Of a stretch of DNA of 64,000 nt, positions 47,196-59,165 are shown one piece after another (position 1 is the first letter of the stretch; every line of letters begins with the position of its first letter). The notes under the pieces were generated by a model that saw only the letters and a list, made by a program, of their open reading frames with translations, did not search any database and was not told the DNA's origin. Source of the DNA: Acanthosoma haemorrhoidale (lineage: Eukaryota > Arthropoda > Insecta > Hemiptera > Acanthosomatidae); assembly GCA_930367205.1 (NCBI GenBank), contig OV884009.1, positions 119,053,454-119,117,453 on the forward strand. The letters run 5' to 3'. A program made the position numbers and the translations under genes.

Positions 47196-48905
47196 TTGTT
47201 TTGGTCTATGCTTTATCTTCAGGCGTTTAGGGCACCCTGCAACTATACCCAAGCAACAGTCTGGCAGGCAAAGTCTAAGTACTTTTATGAAGCCCTCTCC
47301 TTTGCTCCTGGTTCCGAATCCAAATGGCAACTTCTTCGAAAACTTTCTCTCTGTGACTCCTCTGGGGCTTCCTCCTCAGAAGCATTGCCTATTTACCTGA
47401 AGGGCTAAACTCATATTTTGTGTCTGCCTCCTCAACCACTTCACCATCTCCCTCATCTTATAGCCCTTGCGAGCCCTCATTTAATGGACATGATTAAAAT
47501 TTTAAATGTGTCTCTCCCACAGACCTTATAACCTCCGTAATGAGAGCACGCACTAATACTGGTCCTGAGGTAATCCCTGTAAGTTAATAAAACTATGCCT
47601 TTCAGTCATCCTGCCTGTTCTTCTCCATATTTACAATTTTACCCTTCAAAGTCAGTTTCCCAATTTCTTGGAAAAAACCTATAGTCCAACCCTAAAAACG
47701 AAATTCCTAACCCTACATCACCAATCGACTATCGCCCAATCTCCATCCTTTCTAACCTCCAAACCACTTGAAAGACTAGTTCAATCCCAAATCTCCGATT
47801 TTCTTGGACAGTCCCAACTTCTCGACCCCTTCCTATCTGGTTCCCGTACCATTACTCCACACAATCTGCACTAGCTAATATCATTAGTGCCATTCATGCT
47901 GAAATTGATCAACAAAAAGTAACAGTCCTAATTCTCCTAGATTTCTCCAAAGCATTTGATACCATAGACCACACGATCCTTTTTACTAAGTTAAAATCAT
48001 TAACTTTCTCCGATACCTCTATTGAATGTTTTTGATCATTTTTCTCAACCATTCATGAGCAGTAACTATCCCTAATCAACCCTATCTGCTCTATCTCTCA
48101 CTCTTTCCTCAGGTATATGTAGCCCAGGGATCGAACTATTTCAAGGACCCTGAGAGAGGGTTTCCTCCCCTTCTTTTTAGCTGTTACATAAATGATTTCC
48201 CTAACTTAATTCATCATTGTTCCCATCACCTTATATGCCGATATTTTCACTTTAAACCTTAATAAACATCCCATCACTTTCTGTTCCACCTTCAAAAATG
48301 GATAACCATTGACCAAACCCTCTCTTGGAACACAAATTTGCTGTCTGTCAATAGACAATCTAAAACTATTCCACTCCCCCAGGCTACATGTCATGTCAAC
48401 TATTTGTCCTTGTTTCTTCCCTCACCTTGACTATTTTGTGTGAGTTGTGTGGTGTATGGGGGTGTCGGGGTCAAGTGAGCAAGCGAATCTTGAATTCCTT
48501 CATGAGATTTGTCTTTGGGATTCCGCAGTGGCTCTCACCTCTACGTCGAGAGTTTCCCATCTTCCATGCACAATATTTCCTCGATTCATTCCTTTTTCAA
48601 ACCATCCATTCATGTCACTCCCCATATATATATATATAAACAATATTTTACAGTTGAAAACCTTATTCCACTCCCAGAACACAAATACAAGATCACGCAT
48701 TTCTGACTTTTATACTCCTACTCACAACACTGCAGCATACGGTATGTCCTTTCTTGCTCGCTCTACTACACTCTGGAATTTTCTACCTTCTAATATCTGC
48801 CATGCTTCATTCCTACAAACCTTTAAAACTCTTCTATTCCAACACCTCCCCATCCAAAGAGACACTTGTTGGTCTGTTTTCATTTCATCACTTTTATTTT
48901 TGTAT
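47196..48905 (+). pseudogene. CR1/jockey-like LINE ORF2 relic
   Basis: Plus-strand collinear RT scraps: a pre-RT region (WQAKSKYFYEALSFAPGSES, KWQLLRKLSLC), TGPEVIPVS (the GPDGIP motif), SKPLERLVQSQISDFL with QLLDPFLSGS (the SKxLERxVxxQ...QxGFR region), ILLDFSKAFDTIDHTIL (motif A with catalytic Asp), SCYINDFPNLIHHCSHHL (the region just before YADD), and a C-terminal NTAAYGMSFLARSTTLWNFL, which is typical of this group. Frameshifts and stops occur between and within motifs. No 3' tail is clearly delimited. An insertion or local duplication around 48,420-48,640 interrupts the thumb. Confidence 0.75.
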
Positions 48906-50825
48906 TAATTATTTTTATTTGATTGTTTACTATATAGAAAATGTTGGCTGCCAGTTTTGTATCTTACTTTCTAGTTTTCTTTTGAACTAATTTTATTGTT
49001 TTTTATTTAATGTCTTATTATACAGACTTCTGCATATTGGTGTTATTTCTTTTTGTTTCTTGTACGTGGATCCTATCTAACTAAAAGCAGTTAAATAATT
49101 TTTGTTTTTATTTCATTATTATTCCTATGGAGGTTTACACTTTATTTTAGTTGCCAGATATGAATTTGTCATCTGAACATTAACGTTATTTATAGGGGAC
49201 TTAGTCCCAGAATATTTTTTTTTTCTATTCCATTCTATCTTAATTTATTCATTAGAATGTATTTTGTCGCAACCAGCAACTCTTGTAAGTACTTGGTTAA
49301 ATGGAAAAGGCTTAATACTTTATTAAGTGAACATCCCTTACTTGATCCAGCAGTTTATGCTTTATCTTAAAAGAGAGTTTAGGTATGTTATAAATTTTCT
49401 CTAGTTATTAACTTTATTTTCCAATCCAAATAGCTTCTAAATGAATGAGTTTGGGTTGGTGAGAGTTACCCATATCAATAAATCAGTTATCAATTAAATC
49501 TTCAGGTAAAGAGAATGTTTTAGAAACAACACATAAATTTATTATTTGAAAAAGATAAATCAAGTTTCTGCTTATTTAACACCATGAATATATCTTTAGT
49601 TTTGGTGCATTTTTAAATGCCTGAATAATGTCACACTATCACAGGGAAGATGGACTAAAATAAGTAAAAAGCATTAGACAACTGGATCACAGGCTTAAGG
49701 TGTTAATTGATTGATACTAATAATAAACAACAAAAAACATAATAAAATTATTAATCTTTATTGTTTCAAATAATTGCAATAAAAAATAAAGTATGAAAAT
49801 AAATATTAAGCATTGTTATTTACAATCCAGTAATTGACACAGAAACAGGTATTTGGCTGATTTTCTTGAAAAAATATTTAATTAATATATAATGTTGTAT
49901 GTAATATAATACAAATATTGTACAATTTAGAAAAATATAGTAGATTGAATTATAAATCTTTCACACAAAATAGCACATATTTACTAAAACTATGATTAAT
50001 TAGTTAGTTATCAATGAAAACAATTCAATAAATCTAATCCTTATCAGTAAATTATAATCTAAATATCACATTCATGTGCAATATAGCTTGGTTAAATAAT
50101 AAATATAGTTACAATGTCTAATTCTAAATTCTTATCATAAAAAGATGTAGACCAATATTAAAATGTAATTGGATAATGAAACACAGGTATCACAGGAAAA
50201 TTCTATTTTTTATACAAATATTTATCCGAAAACAGACTAATTAAGTTAATAATTGAGAAAGTAAGCATTAATACTAGAACTGTTCAGAATATATTTAATA
50301 CTCAAACAAATATATAAGAAGTAAAGGAAGAATAGACAGTCTCATGTACAATAGATGTATAAAATATTTTCAGGACTTACCAAAAAAAACGTATCTTGCA
50401 AACCAACATCAAATTTAAGGTTTGATGACTACTGCTAAAAATCAAATATGAATTCAAACCAACTTAAAACAAGTATTAGATTGCACATTAGTATTTACAA
50501 ACTAATAGGTATATTTATACACACACACGGCTCTCTCTCAAATATTGCAATTTAAAATAACCATCCATAAAAATCAATAAATATTTTGTGATGACATAGT
50601 GATTACTAAACACAATTATTATTGAAACACCAAATCAATAAAAAATCTAGCTGCATTTGTTAGATGACTAATATTTAAAGGATCCAATTAGGTGAATCTG
50701 TCAAAATGTATACTAGTCAGAAGTAACATGCTACAAATACAGTCGTGTAAAGGTCAAGATATCAACTGTAAGACCTGGAAAACAAAACGGCTAATTAGAC
50801 ATATATACAATTATCAGATTAACAT
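48906..50825. other. AT-rich region without supported genes
   Basis: Likely includes the 3' UTR of the preceding LINE relic. A block at about 49,190-49,275 (TATAGGGGACTTAGTCCC, then a T run and CTATTCC) resembles 56,838-56,945. Otherwise AT-rich and featureless. Confidence 0.4.
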
Positions 50826-51195
50826 AGACAATTTCATTGTGGTTTGGGTCCCACTATTATTATTAACTATTAGTCAGAGATACTGTGAGAACAATATTTA
50901 GTCGGGGCTCTACCAACCGATCTACCTTGCATGAGTGGACTTTCCCAAGATGAATTCGGTTTGCTTAAACTCTCCCATAGACTGTAATCAATGAACCAGA
51001 TGGGTTCAGAGGCAGACATCGGGGACACTATGAGACCCCTAATTTTACTTACAAAGAGCTAGTTTGATGTGGTATGGCATTATTTAAAAATATAAGATGT
51101 TTGTATAGTCAATTTTGTTGTAGTACGGATCCCACTATTATTAATGTTTGGTTCAAGTCCTGATCCTGCCAGTATATTTATTCTTTTGTTAATAA
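50826..51195. repeat. Dispersed repeat, two related segments
   Basis: CAATTTCATTGTGGTTTGGG with TCCCACTATTATTATTAA (from 50,829) and CAATTTTGTTGTAGTACGGA with TCCCACTATTATTAA (from 51,114) are related to each other and to CAATTTATGCTGTGGTATAG with TCCCATAATTATTAA (from 59,671). The segment after 51,140 contains a Pol III B-box-like GGTTCAAGTCCTGATCC. The minus strand near 50,903-50,926 contains an A-box-like TAGATCGGTTGGTAGAGC. A tRNA-derived SINE origin is possible. Confidence 0.4.
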
Positions 51196-51674
51196 TTATT
51201 AATGATCAGATCAATACTTAATAAAAATTAGTAAACTGATGGAATACTTATGAATATTTTGCAATTCAATAATATACCGCAAGTAAATTAGTTATATCAA
51301 TGTTCTCAGTTTGACAATAAAATAAATCTCAATGCTTTTCAGTAATTAAAATATTTCTCTTCCTCTTAAGCATTAGGATTGAATTACTAAAAGTATACCG
51401 CCAAAAAATGGCATCGATATTCAGAAGGTGTGGGAATCCAAGATGTTCTCCGAGGATTGAAATACTGGAATAATGTAATCATGATTGTTAATTATTATTA
51501 ACAATTGTAAGAAAGGCAACCCCTTTAACAGCGAACATTGTAGGGAATGACACTGCTGTGTTAGTTTCAAGCATGAATTAGACAAGTTACCCTAAAAATC
51601 CAGAATTCTATAAAAATTTCTTAATGCATCTATAACTTACCAATCTGTATATACATACCCTAGATCATACATCT

Positions 51675-52085
51675 TCAGGATATTTGCTGTAAATGAACCC
51701 TAGAGTGGAGCTTCTTAAGTTTATAGAAAGTAGTATGTATTTCTCTAATATCCGTATTGGACAATACAAGGTGTGTGATTTGGAGCTGATTATACATGGA
51801 GGAGTTCATTTGATAGGTTGAGAGGGGTGAGCTGTGTGAGCAAACACACAATGTAAAATGGCTGCTTGTAGAGTGGGATTTTCTTTGTGATTCTACTGTA
51901 GTTCGCAATGCCAATGTGCTTTTCCACAGGGTGATTTGGAACACCTTTTGCCTTACCTTAGCATAAAGATTAAAGAGCTTAACATTTCTCCTCTGTTCCA
52001 TACTACACATTTTAACCACAGTCTCCATTTTATTGATTGGTAGAAACATGTTTGAGAAGTTGATCCTTACAGGCACTAACTCCAC
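51675..52085 (-). CDS. 136-codon open frame of unknown identity
   Basis: Longest open frame in the 49-54 kb stretch not explained by a known element. It is Ser/Thr/Leu-rich with a basic middle (RRNVKLFNLYAKVRQKVFQI). No motif, signal peptide or convincing membrane segment is evident. No neighbouring exon or polyadenylation context ties it to a gene. It may be chance or the remains of an unrecognised element. Confidence 0.15.
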   Translation of the reverse strand: MELVPVRINFSNMFLPINKMETVVKMCSMEQRRNVKLFNLYAKVRQKVFQITLWKSTLALRTTVESQRKSHSTSSHFTLCVCSHSSPLSTYQMNSSMYNQLQITHLVLSNTDIREIHTTFYKLKKLHSRVHLQQIS

Positions 52086-53958
52086 TCTTTACTGTAATTA
52101 CAGAGCTGAGCATGTGGCAATATTTGAGACAACAAAAATTTTGAGATTCCTGAATGCAGTAAGCTCCAATTCTAAAATTGTAATACTTATTAAAGGTATA
52201 ATCCTAAGGTCTATAAGGGGTCCTAAGGGATATATCCTTTAGACTTCTGTCTTGGTGGACAAGAGGAGGAAGCTTGTCTAGTTGGTAACTTGGAGGAACA
52301 GAATTCTCGCTCTTGTAAATAACACCTGATTGTAGGTAAATAATACCTGACATATAAGGTAAGATTGAGGAGGAAGAAGGAGGATCCAGGATAAATATAA
52401 GTGATCAGAAATGAGCACTCCAGGTTTTGTAAAAATAAGATTCTTTATTGATCTCATAAACTCCATGATCATTTCTAGAGCTCCCAGAGACAGAAAATCT
52501 ATTGATTTTGCCAAGGGCTTTTAACGTTATTAACAGAGGCTACATCTGTGACATCTAGCACAATACAATACAAAAGTTCAGGGAAAGTTCCAATGATACA
52601 AAATTGTTTAACATAAGCAGCATAGCAATGGAGAAAGTAGGGGGCTTCATTTATTTGAGTAGCACAAAGTTCAAAGGTGTAGAGTTCTGTAGATTAACAC
52701 ACAAACAAATCTAACTTCTAACAAGGAAAATTATGGGGTCGTCCAATCTGATCTCATTGAAAACAAAACTGAGAATCTTCAATAGGAATTTTAAAAACAG
52801 ACTGAACTGCTCTGAGGCTAACAAACAAAATGATTACATCATACACAAACTGCAATTATTTGCAAATTAGTTCATAGAATGAATCTTTGAAGTAAGATCA
52901 GTAAAACAAAACTGCTGATAAGGATAGACCAGGATGAGATTAAAGTTGAAACACAGAGGAAGAAATGGTGATAGATAGACCAGTTTGGTGGCTGAAATTG
53001 CAAAAACATCAATGCTCTGGAACCAACTGAGAAATAAAAGACAGCGCCAGCTAAGAGCAACCAGAAATACCACTGTAGTGACGGAGGCTAGGCCAAATAG
53101 GAAGAGATAAGTAGACCTACAACATTTGGGTCAATTACCTGAACAGATAAAGAGCTGCAGTAGATGCTGTTCCACTAGGAGACACAGGACAAAATTAAAC
53201 ATACATTGGCTAGAAAATGGATTAGAACTAATGTGGCTAAGCTGCAGTAAAAGGAATTTCATTTTGTAAGTTCCGTAAAATTAGCTTTCTGAAAACTATA
53301 GTAAATAACAAATGTAACTGGAAAGGTGTTAGGAGACACAGGAAAGAATGTCATTTAAATAAAATGAAAGAACGTTTAAAAACATTTTTTAATAAGTTGC
53401 CATTGAGTGTTGTCTTGATTTATATAAGGCTAGGTAACTAACTACAGTGGTAGGTGTTCTGACTTGCTTATCAGAACATTCATTCAAACCAACAGATACA
53501 ATGGGGCTCTGGTTACATTAGAAGCATTAGTTTTTTCAGTTCATCTGGAATCATACCCATCCGTTTCTGCAACACAGCATCGCTCTTTTTGGACCTTCAC
53601 CTGCCCAACCACAGAATAGCTTCTTATCTGCCCATACAATCTTTGGAACTGCATACCTCTCTCTATCTGTGACATTACTTTTTTCCTCAAGTTCTCTTTT
53701 TTCAATTGACCACTCTAAAGCTAGTCTTATTATCTACAATACTGCCTACTATGTTTAATTTATTTTTATTGTTAGTTTATTCTATTGTTAATTCACAAAA
53801 CATGCAAAAGTTGTTTACTATTACCAAAAAAGCTTTTGTTTTTTAATTTAAATGTTTAGAAAGTTATTCATTTAAAGCATAATTATCTGTGATCTTAGGA
53901 TATCAATTACTTCGGTCATTGATATCCGCTCATTCATCACGCATCATCCCTTTATTAA
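52086..53958. other. Region without supported genes
   Basis: AT-rich non-coding sequence. The 22-nt segment 53923-53944, just left of the pogo element, exactly matches part of the transposase gene at 55701-55722. Confidence 0.4.
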
Positions 53959-53960
53959 TA

Positions 53961-53982
53961 AGGTAATGTGGGGAAAGTACAT
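53961..53982 (+). repeat. pogo-like element left terminal inverted repeat
   Basis: Pairs with the reverse complement of 56,801-56,822. The shared core is TAATGTGGGG plus AAGTAC. A TA dinucleotide precedes it. Confidence 0.8.
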
Positions 53983-54915
53983 AACTACCCTGTGATATTC
54001 CTCCATAATAGGGTATAGAGCTGCCATCTGTAGTATTCCATAAGGGAACATCATAGAAGGCATTGGTGTAGTTTTGGAGGGTTAAGGAAGGTTAAAATTT
54101 CTACCTGCTGAGTTTAATTTTAGATTCATCTGTTATCCTGGACCATCAGCCCAATTTTCAACTTTATTAGATCTTTTTTGTGGTAAGTAGTAAAGTTTGA
54201 AGTTATTCTTATAAAATATTACTACTTATAGGTACTTATATACTTGCCCCATAGAAATTTGTGTGTGGGCAAGCACGAACCAATCTTTTTGGGAAAGTGC
54301 AGAGTGTTATGCACTTTTCATCAACTCAAATGAAGGAAGAGTGCAAAATGATCAGCACTCACCCACCTTTTCACTATGAACATCTAAGTTCCCATTCAAA
54401 AAAAATCACCTTTCCTACTTAAGTACTAAATCCCTCATTCACAGTCCTAACTTTTTATTTACTCTATTATTATATCCTTGAAATATCTTAAATTTAATTA
54501 TTCTCATATGTAGGTAGATGCTTGCATTATTCTTTACTACTAATATAATACTACTAGCTGATGCTGTCTTAAGCCAAGTTTGTAAACAAACCAATTAAAG
54601 TAACTCCACACCTGAAAACAAAATCTTGCCAAATTAACCTTAGCAATGCTTTTAAACTGACATCAGAAAAATTAAATTAAAAAACGATATAATTATCTTT
54701 TAAATCTACTCTCTACTAATCTATTCTTAAGGTTTTTTAAAGATCTTTAAATTACTTTCGATGAAACCGGAAATCACAAAACAAAATAATTATACTTTAA
54801 ATAACATAAAATAAGGTTTAATGAACAAAAACAATCATCTCTACTGAGATAAACATTGCTACTATACTTACTAGTAATTCATACTAATTTTTCATTTCCA
54901 GTTGCAAAAACCATA

Positions 54916-56203
54916 ATGGTGAGAACCTACCAATGAAAAACCAAGAGAGGGAAGACATATAAGAAGGAAGATTTATTAACTGCAGTAGAGGAGATTAAAA
55001 CAGGAAGAATGAACCCTTACCGGGGCTTCAAAAGTGTACAGAGTACTTCTAAATATGGTGATCGATTACTTCAAAGGCAGAAGAGGAGTGAAATTTAAGC
55101 CATAACGTCAGCCTACAGCTCTTCCCGAGGGAATGGTAAATGTAATAACTCCAGGGCTCCTGGATATGGAGAAATTTGGGTTTGGCCTTTCAAGGGCAGA
55201 GGGCAGGAGTTGTTGGATGATTGGTGGGGGAGTATGTCAAGAGCACTAACCTTGTAACACCATTCAAGGACCCGAAACCAAATTTTGATTGGCTTTATAA
55301 TTTTATGAAAATACATGAACTTTCCCTTAAAAAGCCCCAGTGTTGAAATTACCAGAAGTGTGTGGATAAGTTTGTGATTCACTCATATTTCAGTAAATTG
55401 AAGGATACCATACAGCAGCTGGGACTTTCTGATAAGCCTCACTTAATTTTTAATTTGGATGAGTTTCATAAGAGATCCCTTCAAAACAAAAGTTGTTGGT
55501 GGTAGAGAAGAAGCTTATTCCGGGCTGTCTTATGCTGCTATTGCTGACATGTGGATGGAATCTGAAGTATTTGAGCGATCCTTTGAGAAAAATTTCATCC
55601 CCTTTCTTGAGGAAGAGAGACCTGCTCTCATGGTTTGTGGTGGGAACAAAAGCTATGTATCCTTGAAGCTGATTGAATGTGCTAGACGGGAAAACATTAC
55701 TATCCGCTCATTCATCACGCATTCTTCAGCTCCTAGACCTGTGTGTTATGCAATCTTTAGAGAGTGCTTGGGACATTCTGTTAATAAAGTGGCAAAAACA
55801 TTGTGTTGGACAAACTCCCAAGAAAGGAATTTTACAAAATCATTACCCAACTTTTGAAAGATCTGGAACTGTGTGTTCTTCAATCAGGGTTCAGAAAAGC
55901 AGAAATCTTCCTTTTCAATGGGGAAGTGATACCGGAAATCATGCTTGATCCATCAAAGGAACCTTGTGAGATCCTAATTGTGCATTGGAAACAGAATCCA
56001 ATCCAGACAGCGAAAAAGTCTTTCCTGAACATTGTGAGGAACTGACAGCCTCTCAAACGGCAACTCTTTCCCTGATGAAAGATCCATCTTCCACAACTTT
56101 TACCTCAAACCAAACCATTATAAAAACAACCCAGCTGCCGCCACTTTCTGAAGAACCATCTAGATCTCAGCCAACAATTCACTACTCATTTAGTGGAATC
56201 TAA
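54916..56203 (+). pseudogene. pogo/Tigger-like DDE transposase, inactive
   Basis: ATG at 54916 (MVRTYQ, then a stop at codon 7 and KTKRGKTYKKEDLLTAVEEI, the CENP-B/psq-type DNA-binding helix region). Further motifs in order are FKP-stop-RQPTALPEG, GLLDMEKFGFGLSRAEG, NFDWLYNFMKIHELSLKKPQ, IFNLDEF (first catalytic Asp region, normally NxDET), FERSFEKNFIPFLEEERPAL, MVCGGNKSYVSLKL (normally LDGHSSHxSL, so the second catalytic Asp is replaced by Gly) and PRPVCYAIF (normally LQPLDVGVF, third Asp replaced by Cys). A frameshift near 55,805-55,855 leads to the C-terminal GFRKAEIFLFN segment and an acidic tail ending at 56203. Multiple stops, frameshifts and lost catalytic residues show it cannot transpose. 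Confidence 0.85.
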
Positions 56204-56800
56204 AACATGAATAATGAACCTGATAAATCTTTTCAAATGCCAAGGCCTCAGAAGAGCCAATGAAGAACAAGAGGATTGTAGCTGCTGGATCTGAAGTAAT
56301 AACAGTATCCTTTGACATAGATTTTTCAGGCTACAACGTACAATAATTTGTTAAATACTTATTTTTGTTTTCAATGTAAAAAAAAAAAGTTAGTTGTAAT
56401 TAAAACTTGCTTTTCATAGTTATTTTATATGAGTTTTACATTTCCTTCTTAAGATCCAGAAAATTGTAAAATCTGTATCTCATAGAGTTTCTAACTGTTT
56501 TCGTAAATTTAAAGGGCAAAATAAACGGCAAGAATTGAGCAATTTGCAACTTGTCCTAGCCTACCATTGCTACCATTTGGATACAATGTTAATAAAGAGG
56601 TCTCATTCGCACTTACCACGTGTCAAGTAGGGCCTATGAGAGAATTTTACAATTTGTAAACCCTGAAATAATTTTAATCTTAAATGTGGATTATATGGAT
56701 TTCAAAATTAAACTTTTTCAGGAACAATTTTTTAAATACCAAACATTTCACACAAAAAAAAAAATTTCATTGTCATTCAGTCAACCTTTTAAAAAGTTGG

Positions 56801-56822
56801 TTTGTACTTGCCCCACATTACT
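56801..56822 (-). repeat. pogo-like element right terminal inverted repeat
   Basis: Reverse complement of the left end with one missing base and a few substitutions. Followed by TA at 56823-56824. Confidence 0.8.
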
Positions 56823-56824
56823 TA

Positions 56825-58200
56825 AAACATTCTTGTAATTTTTAGGGGACTTATGACCAAACAGATTTTTTTTCTATACCCATTTATTTATTTGAGAGCT
56901 CTTACGAATACATAATAACATAAATCCATTGTAACCGCATTCTTAAGCTAGGGCCCAAGCATCGAATTGGATCTTGATTAGTTTACATAGTGATAAAAAG
57001 GTGTGGAAGCAAACATAATGGAAATGCTTTACATATAAAAAAATATGACTAATTCCCATCATAAACGGTCTTCTCAGAACTAGCTATCCAACATTGAAAA
57101 TTTAATTCATTGAGCTATATAGGGTTAAGTTTAACTCTATTAATTTGATAATTAGGTTCTACTGTACATTAAGACAGTTATTTTAGTAATGTATTAAATT
57201 TTGTAATAAACTCTCATTTAGAGATAACTGAACTATACAGCTATAACTTGTTCTGCAAATGTGGAAAAGAATGTTTATAAAAGTAAAACAAAAATATTTG
57301 ATGTACAATAATTACCAAAATTCTTTAGTTATTACCAATCATAAACTTTAAATGTAATAATAGTAAAGAAATCAAAATGACTGAAGGAAGCTCTTAATAC
57401 CACACAAAATTTAGAAATGGTAATTAGCTAAGAGACTGATTGTGGGAACCCAAACATTTTATATGCTGAAATTAAAAAAAAAAAAACTCAAAAAAACTGC
57501 CTGAACTCAGATTTTTCAAGTCGAGTGTAAGTAATTTTTTATTAAGCTACAATTTTTTTAGGGTTTGCTGTATATGATAAAATAAATGTTTAAAAAAAAT
57601 GATTGGTTGTTTTTTATTTTTGCTGTTATGATTCTAATAAAAACTTGTTTAATTTGAATTAGATAAAAGTTAATATTTTTTCTTAAGTGACATAATCTTC
57701 CCCAACTTGGTTATGGTTATATAACATAAACAATTTTATTTTTATTTATTAAGTTAGTTTATGTAGCTCAGATCTGGTTTTTGTTTTAACAAAATAATTT
57801 TTCATGGGAGTATTGGTTTACTTTCTTAAAAAATTTAATTTATTTTACAGTAAGGTTACCAATCTGTAACAATGAATTAATAAAAATTAAAATAGATAAT
57901 ATCTTTCACAGGTATATAATATAGTTATGATATTTTTATTGTTTTTTCAATCTTATTATTTATTAAATCAAGTCTTATTGTATTGTATTATGTAATGTTG
58001 ATACTAAGTATGTGAATTTATCTATCCTATTCTAAACTGTTGTCCTGATGATGTCTGAATAGGTGAAATGTTGACTGAGAAAATGATATATAAAGATTTA
58101 TTTTGAGTGACTCCAAGCTTAATTTATAACATATATCTAAATATCTAGATACAAATGTCTCTGTTTGAGAACTACTTCAAAAACAAAATTATAAAAATAC
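56825..58200. other. Intergenic or intronic AT-rich sequence
   Basis: Lies 3' of the recognised Spec2-like exons. The final coding exon of that gene should be in this direction but was not found. A block at 56,838-56,945 resembles 49,190-49,275. Otherwise featureless. Confidence 0.4.
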
Positions 58201-58376
58201 CTTTGAGAAGATAAAGCTAGCTCATAACCTCCTTTAGACTGCATTTGCTTCTGGATGGCTCTCAACTGAGAATTAACAAGTTCAAGATCTCCTGAACCAA
58301 TGTGACCAGTATGCTGAAAATTAGTTGGTTCACTGATCATAGATCTGTCAATTCTTTCATGTCTTTGATTTCGTTT
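58201..58376 (-). CDS. Spec2: Cdc42 small effector (Spec2/CDC42SE-like), CRIB exon
   Basis: Minus-strand exon with clean splice sites: TTTTTTCTAG before 58376 and CAAAG|GTATTT after 58201. It encodes KRNQRHERIDRSM, ISEPTNFQHTGHIGSGDLEL and IQKQMQSKGGYELALSSQ. ISEPTNFQHTGHIG is a perfect CRIB motif (IxxPxxFxHxxHxG), which binds GTP-loaded Cdc42/Rac. The surrounding RIDRSM, GSGD and IQxQMQSKGGY wording is specific to the Cdc42 small effector family (vertebrate CDC42SE1/2, fly Spec2), membrane-attached adaptors acting on the actin cytoskeleton. The exon ends in phase 2, so at least one more 3' coding exon is required; I did not find it. The frame is intact, with no stop or indel. Confidence 0.9.
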
Positions 58377-58639
58377 CTAGAAAAAATAATATATACACAT
58401 ATTGCATATAATCATTTTATTAAAAATATAAATTATATAAGAAGTTAAAAAAAAAAAAATCTGAAATATAAACAAATACAGGAGAATGCGATTCTTGCCA
58501 TTAATATCAGCTAATTCTATTTGCTACAAACACATCCTGAACCCAACTTATACAAGCTTTATCTTGCCCTGATCATGTCTAGCCTCACCTTGAGATTCCA
58601 CTAATATTATATAGATAATAATATTATCTTGTGATTTCA

Positions 58640-58800
58640 GACTAATTTTAATGCATTGGTAGTGAATGGTAGACTCGCAAAAAAAACGAGGTTTGCTAGT
58701 CTGGGAAAGAAAAACCCTCAGAAATATTTTTGGACCAGTTAAAGAGCACCAAAGATGGAAAATCAGAAGTATTCCTGGGATAACCTGAAACCCTGGGATT
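58640..58800 (+). pseudogene. RTE RT C-terminal relic within the Spec2 intron
   Basis: The plus-strand frame reads LLVWERKTLRNIFGPVKEHQ then RWKIRS, a clear match to the RTE thumb end (LxxFERKxLRKIFGPVKExxxWRIRSN). It is the same protein region that the satellite monomer (LLRIERRILRRIYGPKKTQ) and the array flank (RLRSNQEIY) represent. The 104-codon minus-strand frame over the same DNA is its shadow. Confidence 0.65.
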
Positions 58801-59034
58801 ATAATAAACTGTGATTGAAACAAATTAAATAAACTGATCAGTGACCTTTTATTATTTTTCATGGGGAAAACTTATAAAAATTTTGTTTGTAGAACCGTTG
58901 GGGCATTAAATTGACCTACAATTATGCAAAACATTAGGTAAAAAAAGCCACATGTTGAGTTATTATTTTGAACTTGATTTGTTTGTAATTACGGTGTAAA
59001 ATGACAAACTACCACAAGAACAGAAATCTTAAAA

Positions 59035-59165
59035 CAGAAGCATGGCCTAGCGGTGATGGATAGACAACCTGGAAGTTTTCTGTAGGCAGAGTACTCAAAT
59101 TTGGAGACGTTGAAGCCAGCCCCAATGAATGCACTAAGATAGTTGCAGAGCCCCTAGTCCATTAA
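59035..59165 (+). repeat. Candidate tRNA-derived SINE relic
   Basis: TGGCCTAGCGGTGATGG fits the Pol III A box of tRNA-type promoters. About 50 nt downstream, GTACTCAAATTTGGA is a degraded B-box-like sequence. This is followed by an unrecognised body ending near AGAGCCCCTAGTCC. No poly(A) tail or flanking duplication is visible, so the call is tentative. Confidence 0.35.

Larger units (their letters stand above)
53961..56822 (+). mobile_element. pogo/Tigger-like DNA transposon with TIRs
   Basis: The left end reads AGGTAATGTGGGGAAAGTAC. The right end, reverse-complemented, reads AGTAATGTGGGGCAAGTAC, an imperfect inverted repeat of roughly 20 bp. TA dinucleotides flank both ends (53959-53960 and 56823-56824), as expected for Tc1/mariner-superfamily insertion. 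The 2862-bp interior encodes one decayed plus-strand DDE transposase of the pogo/Tigger/jerky type, which supports the boundaries independently. Confidence 0.85.

Noticed and set aside
55113..55382. 89-codon minus-strand frame
   Set aside because: The opposite strand carries collinear transposase motifs (GLLDMEKFGFGLSRAEG, NFDWLYNFMKIHELSLKKPQ), so this is a shadow.
58137..58200. Read-through of the CRIB exon past its splice donor to a stop at 58137
   Set aside because: A consensus donor (CAAAG|GTATTT) sits at 58201/58200, and the sequence after it turns AT-rich and unlike the family.
58603..58640. AT palindrome (GATAATAATATTATC)
   Set aside because: Short AT palindromes are expected by chance at this base composition.
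58548..58862. 104-codon minus-strand frame
   Set aside because: The plus strand reads LLVWERKTLRNIFGPVKEHQ, an RTE motif; the minus frame is its shadow within the Spec2 intron.
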